From Beutenbergia cavernae DSM 12333 (GTDB taxonomy: Bacteria > Actinomycetota > Actinomycetes > Actinomycetales > Beutenbergiaceae), in the NCBI RefSeq assembly GCF_000023105.1, contig NC_012669.1:3473025-3537024 (forward strand): 64,000 bases of DNA, in the 5' to 3' direction. The translations under genes and the position numbers were made by a program. The notes beneath the pieces are model-generated. The model was not told where the DNA came from and did not search any database. It saw only the letters and a list, made by a program, of their open reading frames with translations. This document shows, piece by piece, positions 1 to 7,222 of this stretch (the first letter of the stretch is position 1; every line of letters begins with the position of its first letter).

Positions 1-474
1 GTCGACGCCTGGAGCGGCTTCGACATGGCGAGCGCCGTCTCCCGGGAGCTCGGCATCCCGGCGCTGGTGCTCAACGACGCCGAGGTCCACGGGGCGGGCG
101 TCGTGGCGGGGGCGGGCCTCGAGCTCGTGCTCACGTTCGGCACCGGGCTCGGCAACGCCCTGTTCGACGGCGGCGCGCTCGCTCCTCACCTGGAGCTGAG
201 CCAGGGGCCGGTGCGCTGGGGCCTGACGTACGACGGGTACGTGGGCGAGCACGAGCGCATCCGCCTGGGCGACGCGATGTGGTCGCGGCGGATCCGGCGC
301 GTCGTCGAGGCGCTCCGGCCGATCTTCGTGTGGGACCGGGTGTATCTCGGCGGCGGCAACTCGCGTCGGATCACGCCGCAGACGCTCGACAAGCTCGGGG
401 ACGACGTCGTCGTCGTCCCGAACAGCGCCGGGATCATCGGGGGCGTACGGGCCTGGACGCTGCGGACCCCCTGA
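1..474 (+). CDS. ROK-family sugar kinase, polyphosphate-glucokinase-like (5' end missing)
   Basis: The reading frame is open from base 1 (VDAWSGFDMA...), so the gene starts before the window; 157 C-terminal residues are visible. They contain the ROK/PPGK phosphate-binding stretch LTFGTGLGNALFDGG followed by a C-terminal YLGGGNSRRI motif, as in polyphosphate/ATP glucokinases that make glucose-6-phosphate in the cytosol. The usual ELGH segment after the phosphate loop is replaced by ELSQGPVRWG, and the Cys-rich zinc motif of classical ROK proteins is absent in the visible part, as in actinobacterial PPGKs. Substrate cannot be fixed from this fragment; a ROK-like regulator is less likely. Confidence 0.75.
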   Translation, partial: VDAWSGFDMASAVSRELGIPALVLNDAEVHGAGVVAGAGLELVLTFGTGLGNALFDGGALAPHLELSQGPVRWGLTYDGYVGEHERIRLGDAMWSRRIRRVVEALRPIFVWDRVYLGGGNSRRITPQTLDKLGDDVVVVPNSAGIIGGVRAWTLRTP

Positions 475-477
475 CGC

Positions 478-1254
478 TCACCGGTCGCGGTCGAGGATCC
501 CCAGCAGGGCGCGGTCGTACGCCAGCGGCCGGTGCAGGCTCACGAGGTGCGTCGCGCGTGGCACGACGACGACGTCGCCCCGCCGTGCCGCGCGCTCGAA
601 GGCGCTTTGCTCCGTGCGGAAGTGGTCCCAGCCGCCGAGCAGGAACGTGACCGGCACGTCGATCCGGGCGAGGTCGTCCAGCGGCCGCACCGCGAGCAGT
701 GCGCGGAGCGTCGCGAGCTGAGCCTCGACCGCCACCCCTCCCGCGGCGACGTCCTCGGCGGCGCGCCGTCCGACGAGACCCCGCGCGGCGGCATCGCTCA
801 GCCGCGTCGCGCCGTCGGCCGGGAGCCGGCCGATGACGTCCGACAGGCCGAGGTACGCGCGGTGACCCCACCCCCCTGGGAGCGCCGTGCAGGACGACAC
901 GACGAGCCGCGTCGCGGGGTGCGTCGTCCTGGCCGCCCAGTCCAGCGCCAGGTACCCGCCGAGCGACAGGCCGACGACGACGGCGTCCTCCGCCATGCCC
1001 GAGCGCGCGCTCTCGATCGACTCGCGCGCGGCGTCGAGCGTGAACGTCTCGCCGCGTCGGGCACCGTGCCCCGGCAGGTCCAGTGCCTCGGCACGGAACC
1101 CCAGAGCCCTCAAGACCTCCAGCTGGTGACGCCACATCGTCGACGACGTCCGGATCCCGTGCACCAGGAGCACGTCCGGCCGCCGCTGCCCGTCCGCGGA
1201 CGCACGCGGGGCCCGGACCGAACCGGTCCGGGCCCCGCGTGCTGCCTGCTGCAC
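478..1254 (-). CDS. alpha/beta hydrolase
   Basis: A 258-residue alpha/beta-hydrolase fold protein. LLVHGIRTSS (about residues 29-38) is the oxyanion-hole strand, GLSLGG (95-100) carries the nucleophile Ser97, LLGGWDHF supplies a likely acid and ATHLVSLH the catalytic His. No signal peptide, so cytosolic; the substrate is unknown. The start is uncertain. The GTG at 1252-1254 overlaps the last base of the rplQ stop, but it forces a perfect 18-bp hairpin into codons 5-18. An internal GTG at 1171-1173, just before LLVHG, would leave the hairpin free as the rplQ terminator but leaves almost nothing before the first strand. No good Shine-Dalgarno sequence precedes either. Confidence 0.75.
   Translation of the reverse strand: MQQAARGARTGSVRAPRASADGQRRPDVLLVHGIRTSSTMWRHQLEVLRALGFRAEALDLPGHGARRGETFTLDAARESIESARSGMAEDAVVVGLSLGGYLALDWAARTTHPATRLVVSSCTALPGGWGHRAYLGLSDVIGRLPADGATRLSDAAARGLVGRRAAEDVAAGGVAVEAQLATLRALLAVRPLDDLARIDVPVTFLLGGWDHFRTEQSAFERAARRGDVVVVPRATHLVSLHRPLAYDRALLGILDRDR
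1202..1242 (-). terminator. Stem-loop at the end of the rpoA-rplQ operon
   Basis: Perfect 18-bp stem (arms 1202-1219 and 1225-1242, loop GAACC) starting 12 nt after the rplQ stop codon. It has no U-tract, which is common for actinobacterial terminators. Confidence 0.75.
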
Positions 1255-1847
1255 TACTTCTCGGTGTCGCTCGACTTCTCGGCGTCGGCCTCGGCGTCGT
1301 CCGCCGGGGTCTCGTCCGCCGCGGCCTCGACCTCGTCGGCCGAGTCGTCCTGCGCGGGCGCCTCGTCCTCGACGGACTCGTCGGCGTCGGTCGCCTCGTC
1401 GGCGACCGGCTCCTGCGGCGCGTCGGCCTTCTTCGCGGCGCGCTTCGTGGCGGCCGTGGCCTCCGCGACGGTGGCCTGCTTCGGGCTGAGCGGCTCGAGC
1501 ACGAGCTCGATCACGGCCATGGGGGCGTTGTCGCCCTTGCGGGGGCCGACCTTCGTGATCCGGGTGTAGCCACCCGGACGCTCGGCCATCGCCGGCGCGA
1601 TCTCGGTGAAGAGCGTGTGCACCACGCCCTTGTCCTTGACGACCGTCAGCACGCGACGACGGGACGCGAGGTCACCGCGCTTCGCGAACGTGATGAGCCG
1701 CTCCGCGAGCGGACGCAGACGCTTGGCCTTCGCCTCCGTCGTCGTGATGCGCTCGTGCTCGAAGAGAGCCGTGGCCAGGTTGGCCAGCATCAGCCGCTCG
1801 TGCGCCGGTCCACCACCGAGACGGGGGCCCTTGGTGGGCGTAGGCAT
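1254..1847 (-). CDS. rplQ: 50S ribosomal protein L17
   Basis: L17 sits at the exit of the peptide tunnel of the large subunit. The N-terminal 120 residues are canonical ([23 protein letters not shown]). They are followed by a roughly 60-residue Ala/Asp/Glu-rich tail, giving 197 aa against about 120-130 in most bacteria; such acidic tails are common in Actinobacteria. The ATG at 1845-1847 is preceded by GGAGACTCC-type Shine-Dalgarno sequence. It is last in the infA-rpmJ-rpsM-rpsK-rpoA-rplQ operon, and a strong hairpin follows its stop codon. Confidence 0.97.
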   Translation of the reverse strand: MPTPTKGPRLGGGPAHERLMLANLATALFEHERITTTEAKAKRLRPLAERLITFAKRGDLASRRRVLTVVKDKGVVHTLFTEIAPAMAERPGGYTRITKVGPRKGDNAPMAVIELVLEPLSPKQATVAEATAATKRAAKKADAPQEPVADEATDADESVEDEAPAQDDSADEVEAAADETPADDAEADAEKSSDTEK

Positions 1848-1883
1848 GGAGTCTCCTTCTCGTTCGTTCGCCGTGGTCCGGCG

Positions 1884-2900
1884 TCAGTTGTACTGCTCGT
1901 CGGCGTAGTCGGCGTCGAGGTCGCCGTCGTACGCGTCGGTGACGAGCGAGGGGTCGAAGTCGGCCGGGCTGTCCTTGAGGGACAGGCCGAGCGCCGCGAG
2001 CTTCTCCTTGACCTCGGTGATCGACTTCGCACCGAAGTTCCGGATGTCGAGGAGGTCCGCCTCGCTGCGAGCGACGAGCTCGCCCACCTGGTGGATGCCC
2101 TCGCGCTTGAGGCAGTTGTACGAGCGGATCGTGAGGTCGAGATCCTCGATCGGCAGCGCCAGGTCGGCAGCGAGCGCGGCGTCCGTCGGCGACGGGCCGA
2201 TCTCGATGCCCTCGGCCGCGGTGTTCAGCTCGCGGGCGAGGCCGAACAGCTCGACGAGCGTCTTGCCCGCCGAGGCGACGGCGTCACGCGGCGAGATGGC
2301 CGGCTTGGACTCGACGTCGACGATGAGCTTGTCGAAGTCGGTGCGCTGCTCGACACGGGTCGCCTCGACCTTGTACGTCACCTTGAGCACCGGCGAGTAG
2401 ATCGAGTCGACGGGGATCCGGCCGATCTCGGTGTCGTACGCCTTGTTCTGCTGCGCCGAGACGTAACCGCGCCCACGCTCGACGGTCAGCTCGACCTCGA
2501 GCTTGCCCTTGCCGTTGACCGTCGCGATGTGCAGGTCGGGGTTGTGCACCTCGACGCCGGCCGGCGGCGTGATGTCCGCGGCCGTCACGACGCCGGGGCC
2601 CTGCTTGCGCAGGTACATGACCACCGGCTCGTCGTTCTCGCTGGAGACGACGATGTTCTTGATGTTGAGGATGATCTCGGTGACATCCTCCTTGACCCCC
2701 GGCACGGTGGTGAACTCGTGGAGCACACCGTCGATCCGGATGCTCGTCACCGCTGCGCCCGGGATGGACGACAGCAGGGTGCGGCGCAGGGAGTTGCCGA
2801 GGGTGTAGCCGAAACCGGGCTCGAGCGGCTCGATGACGAAACGCGAGCGGTTGTCGGCGACGACCTCTTCGGTCAGGGTGGGGCGCTGTGCGATGAGCAC
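1884..2900 (-). CDS. rpoA: DNA-directed RNA polymerase subunit alpha
   Basis: The alpha subunit nucleates RNA polymerase assembly and contacts UP elements and activators. This 338-residue copy has the NTD dimerisation region ([29 protein letters not shown]) and the CTD with its helix-hairpin-helix ([40 protein letters not shown]). It ends in an acidic tail. ATG start with a GGAACACC-type ribosome-binding region. It lies between rpsK and rplQ; as in other Actinobacteria, rpsD is not in this cluster. Confidence 0.98.
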   Translation of the reverse strand: MLIAQRPTLTEEVVADNRSRFVIEPLEPGFGYTLGNSLRRTLLSSIPGAAVTSIRIDGVLHEFTTVPGVKEDVTEIILNIKNIVVSSENDEPVVMYLRKQGPGVVTAADITPPAGVEVHNPDLHIATVNGKGKLEVELTVERGRGYVSAQQNKAYDTEIGRIPVDSIYSPVLKVTYKVEATRVEQRTDFDKLIVDVESKPAISPRDAVASAGKTLVELFGLARELNTAAEGIEIGPSPTDAALAADLALPIEDLDLTIRSYNCLKREGIHQVGELVARSEADLLDIRNFGAKSITEVKEKLAALGLSLKDSPADFDPSLVTDAYDGDLDADYADEQYN

Positions 2901-3011
2901 GAGGTGTTCCTTTCAGCGACATCCGCTATATGACGTCGCGGTGAGCCCCGCCGTCCCTCGGTCCGGCCGGCGGGGGTGATGCATCGCCCTCGCGAGGCGA
3001 GGGCGCGACTC

Positions 3012-3419
3012 TCAGACCCGGCGGCGCTTCGGCGGCCGGACCCCGTTGTGCGCCTGGGGCGTCACGTCGGAGATCGAGCCGACCTCGAGGCCGGTGGCCT
3101 GCAGCGAACGGATCGCCGTCTCGCGGCCCGAACCCGGGCCCTTGACGAACACGTCCACCTTCTTCATGCCGTGCTCCTGCGCACGGCGGGCGGCGGCCTC
3201 GGCGGCGAGCTGCGCCGCGAACGGCGTCGACTTGCGCGAGCCCTTGAAGCCGACCTGACCGGACGACGCCCACGCGATCACGGCACCCGACGGGTCGGTG
3301 ATGGAGACGATCGTGTTGTTGAAGGTCGACTTGATGTAGGCGTGGCCGTGGGAGACGTTCTTCTTCTCCTTGCGGCGCGTCTTGCGCGCGCCGCCGGCGG
3401 TGCGGGACTTGGGAGGCAT
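3012..3419 (-). CDS. rpsK: 30S ribosomal protein S11
   Basis: S11 forms part of the platform of the small subunit near the mRNA exit. The 135-residue protein starts [10 protein letters not shown] and contains the conserved [19 protein letters not shown] and [14 protein letters not shown] segments, with the basic C-terminus RPPKRRRV. The frame stays open for 82 more codons upstream, but the ATG at 3417-3419 is the one that matches the family. It lies between rpsM and rpoA. Confidence 0.97.
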   Translation of the reverse strand: MPPKSRTAGGARKTRRKEKKNVSHGHAYIKSTFNNTIVSITDPSGAVIAWASSGQVGFKGSRKSTPFAAQLAAEAAARRAQEHGMKKVDVFVKGPGSGRETAIRSLQATGLEVGSISDVTPQAHNGVRPPKRRRV

Positions 3420-3486
3420 TCTCTTCGTTCCTTGTGTCGTGGAGGTCGTCGGACCGCGCACCCGGCCGGGCAGGCCGGGGAAGCGG

Positions 3487-3867
3487 CTACTTGCGGCCGG
3501 CCTTCTTCTTGCCGGCCACCGTGCGCTTCGGCCCCTTGCGGGTACGCGCGTTCGTCTTCGTGCGCTGGCCGCGCACCGGCAGGCCGCGGCGGTGCCGCAG
3601 ACCCTCGTAGCTGCCGATCTCGACCTTGCGCCGGATGTCGGCCGCGACCTCGCGACGGAGGTCACCCTCGATCTTGTAGTTGCCCTCGAGGTGGTCGCGC
3701 AGGGCGACGATCTCGGCGTCGCCGAGGTCCTTCACACGCAGGTCCGGGCTGATGCCGGTCGCCTTGAGCGTGTCGGCGGCGCGGGTCCGTCCGACGCCGT
3801 AGATGTAGGTGAGCGCCACCTCGAGCCGCTTGTCGCGGGGGAGGTCGACGCCGACGAGTCGTGCCAC
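3487..3867 (-). CDS. rpsM: 30S ribosomal protein S13
   Basis: S13 is a head protein of the small subunit that bridges to L5 and contacts P-site tRNA. The 126 residues begin [28 protein letters not shown], with the helix-two-turn-helix region and a Lys/Arg-rich C-terminal tail that reaches tRNA. ATG start. A 164-nt gap separates it from rpmJ upstream; in it I see no convincing promoter. Confidence 0.97.
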   Translation of the reverse strand: MARLVGVDLPRDKRLEVALTYIYGVGRTRAADTLKATGISPDLRVKDLGDAEIVALRDHLEGNYKIEGDLRREVAADIRRKVEIGSYEGLRHRRGLPVRGQRTKTNARTRKGPKRTVAGKKKAGRK

Positions 3868-4031
3868 TCGGGGCCTCCATACAACATCCGGAGGTCTGCC
3901 GCTCCACCGTCCCGCTGCTGCGGGCCCCGGCCTCCGGACCGGGGGTTGCGCCGCGCCTGTGGCGCGGAGCGCTGGTGGACCGCTGGTGACGACCCTGGCG
4001 GGCCGTCGGGTGGTTCAGCGTGCGTGAGGGC

Positions 4032-4145
4032 TCAGCCCTGACGCTGCTTGTGACGCAGGTTCTCGCAGATCACCATGACACGACCGTGCCGACGGATCAC
4101 CTTGCACTTGTCACAGATCGGCTTGACGCTGGGCTTGACCTTCAT
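4032..4145 (-). CDS. rpmJ: 50S ribosomal protein L36 (zinc-ribbon form)
   Basis: A 37-residue basic protein, [27 protein letters not shown].., with the C-x2-C...C-x4-H zinc ligands (Cys11, Cys14, Cys27, His32) of the zinc-binding L36 type. A zinc-independent paralogue is often kept elsewhere for zinc limitation; none is in this window. ATG at 4143-4145, located between infA and rpsM as in other Actinobacteria. Confidence 0.96.
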   Translation of the reverse strand: MKVKPSVKPICDKCKVIRRHGRVMVICENLRHKQRQG

Positions 4146-4204
4146 GACCGTTCCTTGCCGCCGCGCGCTGGGTGCAGCGGCTTCATCCGAGGCGAGATTC
4201 TGAC

Positions 4205-4426
4205 TTACTTGTAGCGGTAGACGATGCGGCCGCGCGTGAGGTCGTACGGCGTCAGCTCCACGACCACCCGGTCCTCGGGGAGGATGCGGATGTAGTTCTG
4301 GCGCATCTTGCCCGAGATGTGTGCGAGCACCTTGTGACCGTTGCTCAGCTCGACGCGGAACATCGCGTTCGGCAGAGCCTCGATCACGCTGCCCTCGATC
4401 TCGATGACACCGTCCTTCTTGCCCAT
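4205..4426 (-). CDS. infA: Translation initiation factor IF-1
   Basis: IF-1 occupies the A site during initiation. The 73-residue protein [34 protein letters not shown] is a full OB-fold/S1-like domain. The ATG at 4424-4426 follows GGAGGAC with short spacing. An in-frame upstream extension to 4525 is rejected because it does not match the family. It is the first gene of its operon, about 120 nt downstream of a predicted promoter. Confidence 0.97.
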   Translation of the reverse strand: MGKKDGVIEIEGSVIEALPNAMFRVELSNGHKVLAHISGKMRQNYIRILPEDRVVVELTPYDLTRGRIVYRYK

Positions 4427-4548
4427 GTCCTCCGCTAACTCCTGATGATCTGGACCGGGTCCGCGACGCGCACCACGCAGGCCGACTCCCGGGTCGAAGA
4501 CCGGGGGGTGGACGAGCGAGGGCACACGGGTGGCAGGCCCAGCGGTTC

Positions 4549-4577
4549 ATCATACGCGATCGGTCGGGCGAACCCAA
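4549..4577 (-). promoter_or_regulatory. Predicted promoter of the infA-rpmJ-rpsM-rpsK-rpoA-rplQ operon
   Basis: Reading the minus strand, a -35-like TTGGGT (4572-4577), 17-nt spacer and a -10 TATGAT (4549-4554). The -10 is close to consensus, the -35 matches only TTG. The expected transcript start is near 4542. Confidence 0.6.
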
Positions 4578-4650
4578 ACTGCCCCTGGTTCGACGGCGTC
4601 GGGCGCCCCGCGGAGCCCGCAGGTCCGGTTGCGTCGGCGCTCCGGCGGTA

Positions 4651-4703
4651 CCCGGGGCACACCCCGGGGGCCTGCCCCCGCATCGGGGGAACGGGGGCAG
4701 GCC
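4651..4703 (-). terminator. Double stem-loop after the CysQ-like gene
   Basis: Two perfect stems: 7 bp (4651-4657 with 4662-4668) and 12 bp (4669-4680 with 4692-4703, 11-nt loop). They lie about 155 nt after the stop of the phosphatase gene. They are probable intrinsic-type terminators without a U-tract, and they separate that transcript from infA. Confidence 0.5.
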
Positions 4704-4858
4704 GTCCGTGGCTCGGCCGAAGCCGATGCATCAGCCGGCGCTGATGCTACGAAGCCGTCCACGCGGGGTCGCGGATCGGCTTCGCCGGACCCGATCGGCG
4801 ATTCGGGGGAACGCCGACGGGTCGATCTGGTCCCGGCCTGTGGCCGGTGTCCCGGGGC

Positions 4859-5650
4859 TCACGGTGCCCCGGCCCCGGTCCGCCCGCTGAGCGCGGCCAC
4901 GAACCACGTGGCGTGCTCCTCACGGCAGACGAGCAGGTGTGCGAGCTCGGCGCTCGCGGTGTTGAACGTGAGCTCGGAGCCGTCCCAGTGGCTGACGTGC
5001 AGCCCCACCGCAGCGGCGAGCGCGATCCCGGCCGCGGCCGAGCACTCGGAGACCGGGTCGGCCGAGACGTACGCGTCGACCTCGCCCCGCAGCACGGCGC
5101 CGATCCGGTAGCCGACGGATCCCATGGGCGCGAGCTCGACGTTCTGCCGCACGCGAGGCGGGAGCGCCGGCGGCCGCGTGCGCGAGACGGCCACGCGCAA
5201 CGGCCCGGGGGCGCGGTCCGGCACCTCGAGCGGCGCCGACGTCCCGAAGACCTCGCCCAGTCCGGGCAGGGCGAGCGCACCCGCGCGGAGCTCGCCGTGC
5301 TCCCACAGGGCGACGTCGACGGCGAAGTCGGGCCGACCCTCGACGAACTCGGCCGACCCGTCGAGCGGGTCGACGATCCACAGCCGGTCGGCCGCGAGCC
5401 GCGCCGGGTAGTCGATGACCCCGGGCACGAGCAGCGCGTCGGACGGCCGCTTGCGACGCAGCGACGCCGTCAGGTACTCCTGCGCCTGGAGATCGGCGCT
5501 GCCGCGCAGCTCGGTGCTGCCCAGCAGATCCGTGCCGGCGTCCCGCTGGATCTCCAGCAGCAGCATCCCCGCCCGCCTGGCGAGCAGCTCCGCGAGCTGC
5601 CCGTCGGCGCTCGCCGTCCGGGGGATCGTCTCACCCATGTCAGTACGCAC
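4859..5650 (-). CDS. CysQ/inositol-monophosphatase-like protein with degraded metal site
   Basis: A 263-residue member of the Mg-dependent inositol monophosphatase/3'-phosphoadenosine-5'-phosphatase (CysQ) superfamily. The central DPLDGS motif (residues 94-99) and the C-terminal GLHVSHWDGSELTFN region align well with actinobacterial CysQ. Two metal-ligand motifs are not intact. The SEE/GEE pair expected about 17 residues before DPLDG reads VPG (75-77), and the C-terminal E-W-D-x-A reads S-E-C-S-A (201-205). This suggests weak or no phosphatase activity, or a changed role. The ATG lies inside the end of the upstream sugar-transferase gene (11-nt overlap), so the two are probably translated together and may work in the same polysaccharide pathway. 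Substrate unknown. Confidence 0.75.
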   Translation of the reverse strand: MRTDMGETIPRTASADGQLAELLARRAGMLLLEIQRDAGTDLLGSTELRGSADLQAQEYLTASLRRKRPSDALLVPGVIDYPARLAADRLWIVDPLDGSAEFVEGRPDFAVDVALWEHGELRAGALALPGLGEVFGTSAPLEVPDRAPGPLRVAVSRTRPPALPPRVRQNVELAPMGSVGYRIGAVLRGEVDAYVSADPVSECSAAAGIALAAAVGLHVSHWDGSELTFNTASAELAHLLVCREEHATWFVAALSGRTGAGAP

Positions 5651-7043
5651 CGCGACCTCCGATCACCGCTCCGACCGTGGAGGCGAGAATACGCAGGTCG
5701 GTCCAGGTGGTCGCCCTGTCGACGTACTGGAGATCGAGCCGCACGGACTGCTCCCAGGCGAGATCGCTCCGCCCGCTGACCTGCCAGAGTCCGGTGAGGC
5801 CCGGCCGCGCGTGCATCCGGCGCGAGGTCGTGGCGTCATAGCGGGCAACCTCGGACGGCAGCGGCGGCCGCGGCCCGACGAGGGACATGTCGCCGCGGAC
5901 CACGTTCACGAGCTGGGGCAGCTCGTCGATGGAGAAGCGCCGCAGGACGCGCCCCACGCGCGTGAGCCGTGGGTCGCGCCGCATCTTGAACAGCGGGCCG
6001 TCGGCCTCGCTGCTGGTCTCGAGCTCGCTCCGCCGGGCCTCGGCGTCCGCCACCATCGTGCGCAGCTTGAGCATCGTGAAGGTGCGGCCGCGCTCTCCGA
6101 CGCGCTGCTGGCGGAAGATGACCGCACCCCGTGAGGTCAGGCGCACCGCCAGCGCGGCCGGGACGAGCACGACCGACGCCGCGGCGAGCAGGACGACCCC
6201 GACGACCCGGTCGAACCACACCTTCGACCGTCGCCGCGCGGGCCGGGCGCCGAGGTCGACCTCGAGCGCCGGCAGGGTGGCGACCCGTCCGAGGCGCAGT
6301 CGCGGTGCCGCCAGATCGGCGAGCTCGGGGACGAGGACGAGCTGGGCGGCGGTGCGCTCGAGCTCCCAGGACATCCGCCGCAGCTCGGTCTCGCCGACGT
6401 CGCCGGCGACCACCACGACGTCGACCCCGCGTTCGACGACGAGCTCCGGCACGTCGGTGAGCGGGCGGGACGGGGTCCAGAGGGTCGCGACGACCACAGC
6501 GCCGTCGGCCCGGGCGGCGTCGAACGCCGAGACGACCCGCGCGACCGCGGCGCCGTCGCTCCCGACGACGAGGACCCGGCGCAGCAGTGCGCCCTCGCGG
6601 CGTAGCCGACGCACGACCGCCCGCTGCGTGGACCGCGCCGCGAGGACAGTCGCGACGACGAGGGGCAGTGCGACGAGCAGCAGGACAGGCGGGACGTCGG
6701 TCCCGGCGTAGTCGACGACGAGTCCGAGGGCGGCCACCGCCGCGCCCGCCTTGACCGGGGCGAGCAGCTCGCGCCGTCCCGTGGCCAGCGACTCGCGCGA
6801 GTAGCCACCGCAGGCGGCGACGGCGACGACGAACAGCGCGGCGGCGACGGCTCCGGCGAGGACCGTGCGGTCGCTCCCCCACCCGGCGACGGCGACCGAG
6901 CCCACGAGCGCGAAGGCGATGAGGGCATCACCCCCGGCGGCGATCCGACGGTAGACGCCCTGGGCCTGCGGCCACGTCACCGGGGCAGCCACGCCGGCGA
7001 CGCGCACGCCCGACGCACCGAGGCGGTCGGCCAGCAGGGACAT
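5640..7043 (-). CDS. Exopolysaccharide polyprenyl-phosphate sugar transferase (WcaJ/CpsE-type)
   Basis: An integral membrane phosphoglycosyl transferase that would load the first sugar-phosphate onto undecaprenyl phosphate. The 467 residues show four or five N-terminal hydrophobic segments and a central CoA-binding-like domain with a VLVVGSDGAAVARV stretch. The complete C-terminal catalytic domain has KVWFDRVVGVVLL, FTMLKLRTM, FSIDELPQLVNVVRGDMSLVGPRP and PGLTGLWQVSGRS. ATG at 7041-7043 with GGGAGGAG seven nucleotides upstream. It overlaps the CysQ-like gene and lies downstream of a large LuxR-type regulator on the same strand. The sugar specificity cannot be told. Confidence 0.92.
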   Translation of the reverse strand: MSLLADRLGASGVRVAGVAAPVTWPQAQGVYRRIAAGGDALIAFALVGSVAVAGWGSDRTVLAGAVAAALFVVAVAACGGYSRESLATGRRELLAPVKAGAAVAALGLVVDYAGTDVPPVLLLVALPLVVATVLAARSTQRAVVRRLRREGALLRRVLVVGSDGAAVARVVSAFDAARADGAVVVATLWTPSRPLTDVPELVVERGVDVVVVAGDVGETELRRMSWELERTAAQLVLVPELADLAAPRLRLGRVATLPALEVDLGARPARRRSKVWFDRVVGVVLLAAASVVLVPAALAVRLTSRGAVIFRQQRVGERGRTFTMLKLRTMVADAEARRSELETSSEADGPLFKMRRDPRLTRVGRVLRRFSIDELPQLVNVVRGDMSLVGPRPPLPSEVARYDATTSRRMHARPGLTGLWQVSGRSDLAWEQSVRLDLQYVDRATTWTDLRILASTVGAVIGGRGAY

Positions 7044-7138
7044 CCGCGCTCCTCCCGTGCGTCGTTCGTCGGCCCGGTCGGCCGGCAGGGAAGAAGTCCA
7101 TCAGGTCCGGGCCGCGACGAGCAGACCCTGGCGGGGTG

Positions 7139-7183
7139 AAGGTGCGGGGCGCCAAAGGTGAAAAGGTCGCGACGCTCAAGGTG
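7139..7183 (-). repeat. Four AAGGT(G/C) repeats upstream of the sugar transferase
   Basis: Four copies of AAGGTG/AAGGTC occur at 7139, 7155, 7163 and 7178 in the 179-nt gap between the LuxR-type gene and the sugar-transferase gene (CACCTT/GACCTT on the coding strand). They may be binding sites for a regulator. Nothing else recognisable is in the gap. Confidence 0.35.
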
Positions 7184-7222
7184 AGCCCCCCGGACCGCTC
7201 GTGGGTGAGCGGGTCGGCGCGC

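Larger units (their letters stand above)
4427..4858. other. Intergenic region upstream of infA
   Basis: No coding sequence is supported here. The part nearest infA holds its probable promoter (4549-4577) and an untranslated leader of about 115 nt. The distal part holds two adjacent perfect hairpins (4651-4703) that probably terminate the phosphatase transcript arriving from 4859. The remainder shows nothing I recognise. Confidence 0.6.

Noticed and set aside
1083-2933. 616-codon open frame on the plus strand opposite rplQ-rpoA
   Set aside because: Antisense shadow of two certain genes; composition is Arg/Leu/Val repeats typical of reverse frames in high-GC DNA.
2901-3011. Missing rpsD between rpsK and rpoA as a deletion
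   Set aside because: rpsD lies outside this cluster in many Actinobacteria; spacing and sequence show no remnant.
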